NCBI RefSeq assembly: GCF_009901565.1
Contig: NZ_WXEW01000008.1
Span: forward strand, 486,179-550,178
Direction of reading: 5' to 3'
Source: Herbidospora solisilvae
Lineage (GTDB): Bacteria > Actinomycetota > Actinomycetes > Streptosporangiales > Streptosporangiaceae
Length of the DNA stretch: 64,000 nucleotides
The translations under genes and the position numbers were made by a program. Position 1 is the first letter of the stretch; every line of letters begins with the position of its first letter. Under the pieces are notes generated by a model that was not told where the DNA came from, did not search any database, and saw only the letters and a program-made list of their open reading frames with translations. Positions 57,092-64,000 of this stretch are shown here, one piece after another.

Positions 57092-58873
57092 TCACCGCGT
57101 CGGTCGCTGCTGGTCCAGCAGGACGTCGGCGATGAGGTTGATGCGGTTGGTGGTCTCCTTGAGGGTGCGCAGCATCTCGGCGGCGACCTCGTCTTCCACG
57201 GGGGCCGACAGGGGGGCCGACATGGGGGTCGACATGGGGACGGCGCGGCGCGGCAGGGGGATCGGCGGGTGGACGGGCGTGCGGGCGACCGGGCGGTCGG
57301 GGCGTGGCGCCGGACGTGAGGTCTGGCGGGGTTCGGGACGTGGGGCCGGGCGGGTTTCGGGGCGGTTCGGGGTGCGTTTGGCGGAGCGGGCCGGGGCCGG
57401 TGGCTTCGTGGCGCCGAAGAACAGGCCCAGGCAGCCCGCGAAGACCGCGAGGGCCAGTGACCCGAGGATGACGCTCGTGTAGCCGGGCATCGGCGCCTCC
57501 ACCAGGGGGCGTTCGAGCAGGACCACCGTGACGGCGATGCCGATCGTGCCGCCCACCTGGCGGACGGACATGGTCGCGCCGACCGCGGTGGCGTAGCGCT
57601 CCGGGCCGGCGGTCAACGCGGCGGCGGCCGACGAGCCCGCGTTGAGCAGGCCGAAGCCCAGGCCCAGCGCGGCGTTCAGCGGCAACCACACCTGCAGGAC
57701 GTCGAGCGGCCGGCCGGTGCCGATGACCAGTTGCAGCAGGCCGATGCAGCTTCCGGCGATGACCACCGCGCCCAGGTAGATGACCACGCGCGGGCCCCGG
57801 CGTTTGATCAGGCCGCCGGCGGCGACGCTGCCGACGAGGACACCGGCCGCGTTGGGCGCGATGGCGGCGCCGATCAGCTCCGGCGACCGGAACATGGCCT
57901 GGCCGAGGAACAGCGGCATGATCACCAGGATCGGGAGGGAGACCAGGCCGTACAGGGCCGAGAGGGTTCCGGCCAGGGCGAAGCGGCCCTTGCGCCACAG
58001 ACCGAGGTCGATGGCGGGGGCCTTGTGGTAGGCCGAGCGGGCCATCGTCGCCAGCAGCATCAGTGTCCCCCCGGACACCGCGCCGATGACGTACGGGTCC
58101 CAGCCCCGGCGGGGGAACTGGACGATCGCCCAGGTGAGCATCGCCAGGGCGGCGCCCAGCAGGAGGCAGCCGATGATGTCGGGCACCGCGCCGCGGGTGT
58201 GGGGCGGCCGGGGCAGCGTCATCGACAGCGTGAGCAGGAGCAGGGTGAGGAACGCGCTGGGCACGAACAGCACGCGCCAGCCGATCTCCATGTTCTGGCT
58301 GAACCAGCCGCCGAGGGCGTACATGAGCGTGCCGGCGACGCCGGTCGACGCGCTCCAGACGCCGATGGCGGCGGCTCTGCGGGTGGTGGGCACCGTCGCC
58401 AGCAGCATCGCCAGCGAGGCGGGGACCATGAGGGCGGCGCCGAGCCCCTGCGCGGCGCGGGCGGCGAGCAGCAGGCTCCACATGGGTGTGACGACCGTGC
58501 AGAACGCCGCGAGGGAGAACAGGGACAGTCCGATGGTGAGCAGCCGCCGCGGGCCGAACACGTCGGCGAGCCGTCCCCCGACGGGCAGCAGCGCCGCGTA
58601 CGGGAGGGCGAAGGCGGTCAGCAGCCACTGGACGTCGATCGGTGACTTGGGGCCGAAGCCGCTCTCGGCGAGTTGCGGCACGCCGAGGGTGGCGGCGAGC
58701 GTGTCGGCCATGGTGATGCCCATGATGCCGGCGCACACGATGACGGGCAGGTAGGTGGTCTTGCGCTTGTGGGAGCTGGGCGCCGGTCGTCCGCGCCCCT
58801 GGAGGCGGCGGGGCGGGTCGGTGAGCAACGGGGGAAGGCCGTCGTCACCGCGCCGCTGTGTGAGAACGCTCAT
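57092..58873 (-). CDS. MFS drug exporter, DHA2 (EmrB/QacA) type, with low-complexity tail
   Basis: 593 aa from ATG 58873, which overlaps the stop of the upstream gene (ATGA). About 14 helices are predicted; VQWLLTAFALPYAALLPVGG and GRLADVFGPRRLL (motif A) and ARAAQGLGAALMVPASLAM (motif B-like) mark it as a proton-driven exporter. The last ~115 residues are odd: a Pro/Arg-rich run (RPETRPAPRPEPRQTSRPAP) and a short helix (AEMLRTLKETTNRINLIADV). It probably exports the product made or modified by the adjoining genes. Confidence 0.9.
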   Translation of the reverse strand: MSVLTQRRGDDGLPPLLTDPPRRLQGRGRPAPSSHKRKTTYLPVIVCAGIMGITMADTLAATLGVPQLAESGFGPKSPIDVQWLLTAFALPYAALLPVGGRLADVFGPRRLLTIGLSLFSLAAFCTVVTPMWSLLLAARAAQGLGAALMVPASLAMLLATVPTTRRAAAIGVWSASTGVAGTLMYALGGWFSQNMEIGWRVLFVPSAFLTLLLLTLSMTLPRPPHTRGAVPDIIGCLLLGAALAMLTWAIVQFPRRGWDPYVIGAVSGGTLMLLATMARSAYHKAPAIDLGLWRKGRFALAGTLSALYGLVSLPILVIMPLFLGQAMFRSPELIGAAIAPNAAGVLVGSVAAGGLIKRRGPRVVIYLGAVVIAGSCIGLLQLVIGTGRPLDVLQVWLPLNAALGLGFGLLNAGSSAAAALTAGPERYATAVGATMSVRQVGGTIGIAVTVVLLERPLVEAPMPGYTSVILGSLALAVFAGCLGLFFGATKPPAPARSAKRTPNRPETRPAPRPEPRQTSRPAPRPDRPVARTPVHPPIPLPRRAVPMSTPMSAPLSAPVEDEVAAEMLRTLKETTNRINLIADVLLDQQRPTR

Positions 58874-59517
58874 TCGGCCGGCTTGCGGGAGGATGCGGCG
58901 GGTTGGGGAAGGGAGACCAGGGTGTCGCTGATGTACGTCTGCATCGCGGGTCCTCGGCGGGGGTGCGCTGGACGTTTCTTCGCGGGCCACTGCCGGGGGT
59001 CCTCCTCCAGGAGGGGGAGGTCCCGGATGGGCGTCACGATCGCGGGGTGGAACTGCTCTTCGACGTGGAGGAATGGCCTGCCTCCAGCGAAGACGAGATA
59101 CGAGCGGTAGACGCTGGGCCGGCCGACACCGCCCCATTCGCTCATCCGGCAGCCGGTCTCGGTGATCACGCGACGCTGTTCGACGGCCCCCTGCAGCACC
59201 TGGCCGAGGGGGGTGCCCCCGCCGTCGACGATGCTGCGGGCGACCAGATGACTCGACGTCATGATCACCGTGTTGACCGAGATGGCCCTGCCGTCCGGGC
59301 GGACGAGTTGCGATTTGCGGACGACGAGCGGTTCGTCGCCCTCGCCGGCCACGAGTGCCTTGACGGCCGCGCGGGGGCGTACTTGCGAGGACGGCAGCCC
59401 CCGCTGGTCGAGCACACGGACGCGCAGCGGTACACCGAGTAACGCGGAAAGCAATTGCGTCGTTGATCCGTCGTTGGTGAGGACCATTCGGGTCACGGCG
59501 TCGGCCGGGATGCTCAT
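58870..59517 (-). CDS. Chorismate-lyase-like (UbiC/UTRA fold) protein
   Basis: 215 aa, with AGGAGGG before the ATG at 59517. The order VLTNDGSTTQLLSALLGVPL, VRKSQLVRPDGRAISVNTVI, TPLGQVLQG and VYRSYLVFAGGRPFLHVEEQ fits the chorismate pyruvate-lyase family (as in mycobacterial Rv2949c, which makes 4-hydroxybenzoate), including the late Glu. There is no helix-turn-helix, so a GntR regulator is unlikely. The C-terminal ~45 residues are basic and extra. It is coupled to the exporter, which suggests an aromatic product. Confidence 0.6.
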   Translation of the reverse strand: MSIPADAVTRMVLTNDGSTTQLLSALLGVPLRVRVLDQRGLPSSQVRPRAAVKALVAGEGDEPLVVRKSQLVRPDGRAISVNTVIMTSSHLVARSIVDGGGTPLGQVLQGAVEQRRVITETGCRMSEWGGVGRPSVYRSYLVFAGGRPFLHVEEQFHPAIVTPIRDLPLLEEDPRQWPAKKRPAHPRRGPAMQTYISDTLVSLPQPAASSRKPAE

Positions 59518-59885
59518 ATGACCCTCCTTTCCCGTTCTGACAAACTATCTGACACAAGTTGAGATCTTAATTACTTTCTCCACTTTCGCAATAGGGTCGG
59601 ATTTCGGTCACTCTTGCACTGTTGCGTTCCAGCACGTCGTCACTGCAGGTGGGGGTATCGGCCAGGCTGTAAGACTTCTTGTCAAATTCCTTTACAGAAA
59701 TGCGAGTGACATGTGTGGCGAGAGTCCTGATTGTCCTGGTTTGGGGTGCCGTGTCGCGTAAAAGGATCACGACAGATATGCATTTCCCCCTCCGTCACAA
59801 TTCTTCTTGACATCGGCCTGTCAATACTTCCAACATCATTTGCATCAAGTCCGCGCGAACCCTCCTTCGTAAAGGCGGCAGTCAA
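59518..59885. other. 368-bp AT-rich divergent gap
   Basis: This is the most AT-rich stretch in the window (e.g. AAGATCTCAACTTGTG on the minus strand, TTCTTCTTGACATC on the plus). It separates the exporter/lyase operon from the ATP-grasp operon and must hold both promoters. A 67-aa minus-strand frame (59567-59770) has no ribosome site or coding bias. Confidence 0.6.
59807..59836 (+). promoter_or_regulatory. Candidate promoter of the ATP-grasp operon
   Basis: A perfect TTGACA at 59807-59812 is 18 bp from CAACAT (59831-59836), a weak -10. The GTG start lies 50 bp on. Confidence 0.4.
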
Positions 59886-62303
59886 GTGAACGTGCAATAC
59901 CTGTTCGTTATGAACGGCGAAAGGGACGGACTGACCAGGCGTCGCGTCGTGAACGGCCGGGCGCTCGCCCGCCGGGTTCCGTGGCCGCACCGCGGCGGCG
60001 CGCGCATCCCCACCCCCCACCGCGGCACCGTGGCCCTGGTGGGCTCCGGCGGCTCCGAGGACGCCGCGTCGCTGCTGGCCCAGGTCCGCCAGGGCGGCTT
60101 CGACGTCGTGCTCGTCGACACCGACGACGTCTCGGCCGGCCGGTCCGGCCACACCGACCGGTTGCGGGTTCCGGCCATGACCCCGTCCGCGGTCGCCGCC
60201 GCCGTCGAGGGCTTCTCCCGCCGCGTCGACGGCGTCATCTGCTGGGAGCCGCGTTACCAGGAGGTCGCGGCCGCGGCCGCCGTGCGGCTGGGGCTGCCCT
60301 CCTTCGGGGAGACCGCCGCCATCGGCAGCGCCGACCCGGTCAGCACCCAGGTGCTGCTCGCCGCCGGGGGCATGCGCACCCCGCGGTCGATCCTCGCCGT
60401 CTCGCCCGAAGAGGCGAACCGGGCCGCCCAGCTCATCGGCTGCCCCGTCCTGTTCGTCGCCCGGACCCCTGGAGGGAACCTGTCCCGGCGCCGCGTGGAC
60501 GATCTCGCCGGCATCCCCGCCGGATTCGCCGGCGCCCAGGCCGCGACGGGTGACAGCGGCGCCGTTCTCGTCGAGGAGGTTCCGGTGGGCGCACCGGTCA
60601 CGGTGGAGTGCTGGGTCCGTTCGGGCGCGCCGATCGGCGTCGCGGTGATCCGCCGGTTCGGCGAGTACGACATCGTCGACGCCGCCGACCCGCTTCTGGA
60701 GGACGCCGACGTGGCGGCCGTCATCGCCACCGCGGTGTCGGCGGTGGGCGTCCAGGACGGGCACTGCGGCGTCGGCCTGCTGCTGTCGAACGAGAGCGCC
60801 ATCGTGACGGGCCTGCGGGCCGGGCCGCCCGACCCGCTGCTGTGCCACGTCGTCGAACTCGTCACCGGGGTCAACCTCCCGGCCGCCGCCGCGGCCATCA
60901 GCTGCGGCCGCGAACCGGAGGCCACCCGGCACCGCCACCGCCGCGCCGCGATCGTCACCCCCGTCGACATCCGCGCCCCCCGCCTGGCCGACCTCGACGA
61001 CGACCTGCCGTACGCGGGCTGGCTCGAACGCTACGAGCCCGGCGGCCGGGCCGTCGTCACGGGCCGCAACCCCCGCGAGTGCGCCCTGCGCGCCGCCCAC
61101 CTGAGGGCCGCCCACATGCGCGCCGCCCACCTATACATCCCGGCGGAGTGGCCCTTCCTGCCCCCGTCGATCCAGCGCATCCGCGAACCGGAACCGGCCT
61201 TCGACCTCCAGCCGACCCTTCCCCCGGCCCTCACCCCGGCACCCCAGCCGGCCCAGTTCCCGGCCCCGCAGCCGCCGCACGCACAGCCGGCCCAGATCCC
61301 GGCCCAGTTCCCAGCCCCACAGCCGTCGCAGGCCCAGCCGGCCCAGATACCACCCCAGATCCCGGCCGCACAGCCGTCGCAGGCCCCTCAGCCGGTGCCT
61401 CAGTCGGCGCAGACGGCGGTGCCACAATCGACCGCCCAGCCGGCCAGGACCGCAGTCCCGCAGCCGAGGCCCGCCGCGCCGATGCACACGACGCCGCAGC
61501 CGCTGCCGGCCTCCGCGCCGAACTCCACGCCCGAGCCGCTGCCCGCCTCGATGCCCTACTCGACCCCGCTGCCGGTGCAGACCGCCGCGCCGCAGTACAT
61601 CCCCCCGCTGCCGTCGGTCCCGGGCGCCCACACCCGGCCTGGCCCCCTGCCGAACCCGATGCCGAACCCGATGCCGAACCTGACGCCGATCCCGGTGCAG
61701 CCCTCCGGGCCCCTGCCGCCGTCCGCCCAGAAGCCGCGATCCACGCCGGAACCGCCCGGGTCACCGCGCGGTGTGTCGCCGCACTCGACTCCCTTGCCCG
61801 TGGAGAGTGCCGCGCTGCAGGCCGTGCTTCGCCCGGCATCGCACGACAGGACGGAGCCGCGCCCAGCGGAGACCTCCGCGTCGCAGTCGCCCGAGCGGGC
61901 CCGGGAGCTCTCGCAGTCGCCCGAGCGGGCCCGGGAGCTCTCGCAGTCGCCCGAGCGGAGCCGGGAGCTCTCGCAGTCGCCCGAGCGGAGCCGGGAGCTC
62001 TCGCAATTGCCCGGGCGGGGCGGGGAAGTCTCGCAGCCGTCGGAGCGGGGCCGGGAGCTTTCGCAGTCGTCGGAGGGGGCCGGGGAGCTTTCCCAGTCGC
62101 CCGAGCGGGGCCGGGAGTCCTCGTCGGCGCAGGATCGGTCGGAGCCGTTGCCCGCGTTGACGCCCTACTCCACGCCGCTGCCCCCGCAGGCGCCGCCCGC
62201 CCCGCAGCCCTCTCCGGAGGCCGAACCCGACGACGCGCCCGAGAAGGCGGCGGCCGACAGCCGGCCGGTCATGCCGCCCAGCATGGCGAAGGCCGTTCGA
62301 TGA
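59886..62303 (+). CDS. Degenerate ATP-grasp protein with a long low-complexity repeat tail
   Basis: 805 aa from GTG 59886 (AAAGGCGG upstream). Residues ~45-345 follow the ATP-grasp order (TVALVGSGGSED, FGETAAIGSAD, CPVLFVARTPGGN, AVLVEEVPVGAPVTVECWV, LVTGVNLPAAA). Key residues look lost: the DK Lys is Pro151, the VKP Lys is Ala192, and the late E-x-N-x-R reads VTGLRAG. Residues ~400-415 repeat RAAH. Residues ~440-660 are Pro/Gln/Ala-rich with YSTPLP motifs. Residues 666-745 are eight 10-residue SQSPERAREL repeats. It may be a scaffold or binding protein. It is coupled by ATGA to the next gene. Confidence 0.7.
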   Translation: MNVQYLFVMNGERDGLTRRRVVNGRALARRVPWPHRGGARIPTPHRGTVALVGSGGSEDAASLLAQVRQGGFDVVLVDTDDVSAGRSGHTDRLRVPAMTPSAVAAAVEGFSRRVDGVICWEPRYQEVAAAAAVRLGLPSFGETAAIGSADPVSTQVLLAAGGMRTPRSILAVSPEEANRAAQLIGCPVLFVARTPGGNLSRRRVDDLAGIPAGFAGAQAATGDSGAVLVEEVPVGAPVTVECWVRSGAPIGVAVIRRFGEYDIVDAADPLLEDADVAAVIATAVSAVGVQDGHCGVGLLLSNESAIVTGLRAGPPDPLLCHVVELVTGVNLPAAAAAISCGREPEATRHRHRRAAIVTPVDIRAPRLADLDDDLPYAGWLERYEPGGRAVVTGRNPRECALRAAHLRAAHMRAAHLYIPAEWPFLPPSIQRIREPEPAFDLQPTLPPALTPAPQPAQFPAPQPPHAQPAQIPAQFPAPQPSQAQPAQIPPQIPAAQPSQAPQPVPQSAQTAVPQSTAQPARTAVPQPRPAAPMHTTPQPLPASAPNSTPEPLPASMPYSTPLPVQTAAPQYIPPLPSVPGAHTRPGPLPNPMPNPMPNLTPIPVQPSGPLPPSAQKPRSTPEPPGSPRGVSPHSTPLPVESAALQAVLRPASHDRTEPRPAETSASQSPERARELSQSPERARELSQSPERSRELSQSPERSRELSQLPGRGGEVSQPSERGRELSQSSEGAGELSQSPERGRESSSAQDRSEPLPALTPYSTPLPPQAPPAPQPSPEAEPDDAPEKAAADSRPVMPPSMAKAVR
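61881..62120 (+). repeat. Eight 30-bp tandem repeats inside the ATP-grasp gene
   Basis: Units start every 30 bp from 61881. Units 1 and 2 are identical and 3 and 4 are identical, then variation grows to unit 8. Each encodes SQSPERAREL or a variant, keeping the frame. Such identity points to recent expansion by slippage or recombination. Confidence 0.9.
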
Positions 62304-63526
62304 GGGCCGGGGGTTCGACGGCGGCGGTCTCCTTCTACGAGGAGGCGCCGAGGCGGCCGGGCGTCGAGGAGGTGCGGCTGACCACCGCGCCCCTCCGGTC
62401 GGCCCCGGCGCGGTGGGACGAGCTCGCCCCCCGTACCGCCGCGGGGTTCTTCAACGGCCGGGCCTGGCACCAGGCGCACGCCGACCCGGACGCGGCCGCC
62501 TGGCACGGCGTGGTCCTCGGCTGGGTCGGCGGCACGGGACGGCCGTCGTTGCGGACCGTGGTGCCGGTCAGCCACTACGACCGGGCCCCCGCCCGCCCGA
62601 TGCTCGACCCGGCCCGGCTGTTCGGCTCCATGTTGCGGGGCGGGCGGTTGCGCACCCCCGAGGCCTGGGGGCGGGTCACGCTCATCGGCGCGACGGCCGG
62701 ATACCGCACGGTGCCCGTCTGCCACCCGGACGACGAGCACCTGTGGGCGCGGGCCGTGCAATATGCCATGCCCGACGACGGCACGGCCGCCGTGCTCTAC
62801 CTCGACGGGCCCACGGCCGGGCGGCTGACCCGCTACTTCCCGCGCGCGCCGCTCATCCTGACCCACGCGCGGACGGTCATGCGGATCCAGGGCAGCACCT
62901 TCGAGGAGCACCTGGGCGCCCTCCAGCGGTCGAGCCGGACGCTGGCCCGGCGCGAGGAGCGGGTGTTCGCCGACGGCGCGCGGGCGATCAAGGTGCTGCC
63001 GCTGACGGCGGCCCTGCTGCCCGATCTGGCCAGGTTGCACCCCACGCCCAAGGAGGCCACCGCCGCCGAGCGCGAGCTGCGCCGCTACCTCGCCTCGCCG
63101 CTGGCCGGCTCGGCCCACGTGATCCTCTGCACGCACAACGGCGCCACGATCGGCTACCGGCTGGTCTTCCAGCACGGCGACGGCCTGGTCGCCCACCGCA
63201 TCACGCTCGACCCCCGCCGCACCGGCCACTTCGCCGAGCAGCCGGTCCTGCAGTCGCACGCCCCGGTCAGGATGGGCCTGGCCCGGCACCTGCAGGAGAT
63301 CGACTTCGGCGTCGGGGGGTTCACCGAGAAGCTGCGGCGCGGCGCGCGGCTGCTCCCGCTGTGGTCGCTGCTGCTGCGCCCGCCGCTCGGCTGGACGGCC
63401 CGGCACACCCGCGAGGTCAACCGCAGGCGCGCCGGTGAACTGTTCGACGCGTACGCGCAGGACATGGACGTCGACGACCTGGCCCTGCTCCGGCTCATCG
63501 CTCAGACCGGCATGTTCGCCGCCTAG
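62300..63526 (+). CDS. FemAB/BioF2-like GNAT-fold acyltransferase
   Basis: 408 aa, ATGA overlap with the ATP-grasp gene. The second half fits the acetyltransferase_6 (BioF2/FemAB-like) family: LGALQRSSRTLARREERVFA, VILCTHNGATIGYRLVFQHG, RITLDPRRTGHFAEQPVLQS and LQEIDFGVGGFTEKLRRGAR, the last corresponding to the DFG-x-G-x-x-x-K end block. Such enzymes make amide bonds from aminoacyl-tRNA or acyl donors, in peptidoglycan or metabolites. The N-terminal half is less clear. The substrate is unknown. Confidence 0.75.
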   Translation: MRAGGSTAAVSFYEEAPRRPGVEEVRLTTAPLRSAPARWDELAPRTAAGFFNGRAWHQAHADPDAAAWHGVVLGWVGGTGRPSLRTVVPVSHYDRAPARPMLDPARLFGSMLRGGRLRTPEAWGRVTLIGATAGYRTVPVCHPDDEHLWARAVQYAMPDDGTAAVLYLDGPTAGRLTRYFPRAPLILTHARTVMRIQGSTFEEHLGALQRSSRTLARREERVFADGARAIKVLPLTAALLPDLARLHPTPKEATAAERELRRYLASPLAGSAHVILCTHNGATIGYRLVFQHGDGLVAHRITLDPRRTGHFAEQPVLQSHAPVRMGLARHLQEIDFGVGGFTEKLRRGARLLPLWSLLLRPPLGWTARHTREVNRRRAGELFDAYAQDMDVDDLALLRLIAQTGMFAA

Positions 63527-63534
63527 GGGGAACC

Positions 63535-63786
63535 ATGACGCACTCCATCTTCAGCCCGTTCGAGGACGAACGCTCCGAACGCGCCGGCCGTCGTCCCTAC
63601 GCCGACCCCGACTCCATCACCACCCTGGTCGACTCCTTCCGCCTGACGGCCTCCGACGACGACGTCCGCGAGCTGTTCGACCAGCTCAACTTCCATCTGG
63701 TCGCGGTGGAGAAGCTGCTCACGTCGTGGTACGCGCGTAAGCATCCGGGGCGTCCGCTGCCGCTGCCGCGCCGACCAACGCCGTGA
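63535..63786 (+). CDS. 83-aa acidic/basic protein of unknown function
   Basis: ATG at 63535 with GGGGGAA upstream, 8 bp after the acyltransferase. The middle is helical and charged (ITTLVDSFRLTASDDDVREL, FDQLNFHLVAVEKLLTSWYA), the end Pro/Arg-rich (HPGRPLPLPRRPTP). There is no signal peptide. It could be an accessory or carrier protein of the ATP-grasp and FemAB pair, or a peptide substrate, but nothing proves it. It overlaps the convergent gene at the window edge by 68 bp. Confidence 0.6.
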   Translation: MTHSIFSPFEDERSERAGRRPYADPDSITTLVDSFRLTASDDDVRELFDQLNFHLVAVEKLLTSWYARKHPGRPLPLPRRPTP

Positions 63787-64000
63787 CCGTGCGGGAGTCG
63801 GTGCCCGCGCAGACGGCCAGCACGGCCGGGTCGCCGACTCCCCCCGCCCAGGCGGCGCGGACGGCCGCGTCGCGGGCGACGGTGGCGAGCGCCTCGGTGT
63901 GCGCGGCGTCGGCGACGGCGGCCAGCCTCCCGGCCACCCGGTCCAGCAGCGGACGGCAGGCCCGCGCCAGGCCCGCCGTCCGCCGGTCCAGTTCGGCCCG
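63719..64000 (-). CDS. Partial Ala-rich protein, start outside the window
   Basis: The frame is open from base 64000 down to TGA at 63719-63721 (93 residues). It reads RAELDRRTAGLARACRPLLD and continues AAVADAAHTEALATVARDAA-like helices. The composition is Ala-rich and helical, with no motif that I recognise. It may be a real C-terminus or a GC-rich shadow; the end overlaps the 83-aa gene. Confidence 0.4.
   Translation of the reverse strand, partial: RAELDRRTAGLARACRPLLDRVAGRLAAVADAAHTEALATVARDAAVRAAWAGGVGDPAVLAVCAGTDSRTVTALVGAAAAADAPDAYARTTT

Noticed and set aside
58870..59517. GntR-type regulator with UTRA domain
   Set aside because: The fold family fits, but there is no N-terminal helix-turn-helix.
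59567..59770. 67-codon minus-strand frame in the AT-rich gap
   Set aside because: No ribosome site, mixed composition and a place in a divergent promoter region.
61881..62120. CRISPR-like 30-bp periodicity
   Set aside because: No spacers; the units encode in-frame peptide repeats.

Overview
The window is very GC-rich, with dense coding, frequent GTG/TTG starts and many 4-bp stop/start overlaps, so it is actinobacterial DNA. The sucC-sucD-perM-purN-purH-folD order, a DUF3017 gene, a dimeric NADP isocitrate dehydrogenase, several PspC-type genes and an FHA-HTH regulator suggest a filamentous actinomycete, probably of the Streptosporangiales; that placement is an inference. No rRNA, tRNA, CRISPR array, insertion sequence or prophage was seen.

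Layout. 1-9.5 kb and 10.3-14.1 kb form a cell-surface glycopolymer locus: GT2 and GT4 glycosyltransferases, a polysialyltransferase-like enzyme, two giant GT2 plus CDP-glycerol-phosphotransferase fusions, a Stealth phosphotransferase, a CDP-alcohol phosphatidyltransferase and two tandem sulfotransferases. A HigB/HigA-type toxin-antitoxin pair sits between the two arms. 14.1-18.5 kb carries an SRPBCC protein and a divergent envelope-stress unit (PspC protein against a PspC-fused histidine kinase and LuxR-type regulator). 18.5-26.6 kb holds a GCS2 ligase, a Zn-peptidase lipoprotein, a CPBP protease, a PIG-L deacetylase, PcrA/UvrD helicase, an amidohydrolase and a secreted protein.

26.7-40.7 kb is a housekeeping block: a B12-binding protein, sucCD, perM, purN, purH, folD, an FHA-HTH regulator, citrate synthase, DUF3017, icd and a kinase fused to an extracellular solute-binding domain. 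A family of REP-like ~59-bp repeats is scattered through its gaps. 40.7-50.1 kb is mixed: small membrane and secreted proteins, galE, a CNNM/CBS transporter, trpS, YihY, a DD-carboxypeptidase, a second GCS2 ligase and an M20 amidohydrolase. 50.2-57 kb is a tight nucleoside uptake and salvage operon (BMP lipoprotein, ATPase, two permeases, cdd, deoA).

57-64 kb looks like accessory DNA: a DHA2 exporter and a chorismate-lyase-like protein are divergent, across an AT-rich gap, from a degenerate ATP-grasp protein with a long low-complexity repeat tail, a FemAB/GNAT-like transferase and an 83-aa protein. This is the most novel-looking part. Other points of note are two likely non-standard start codons (CTG for purN, ATC for the ABC ATPase) and several clean inverted repeats in promoter gaps.
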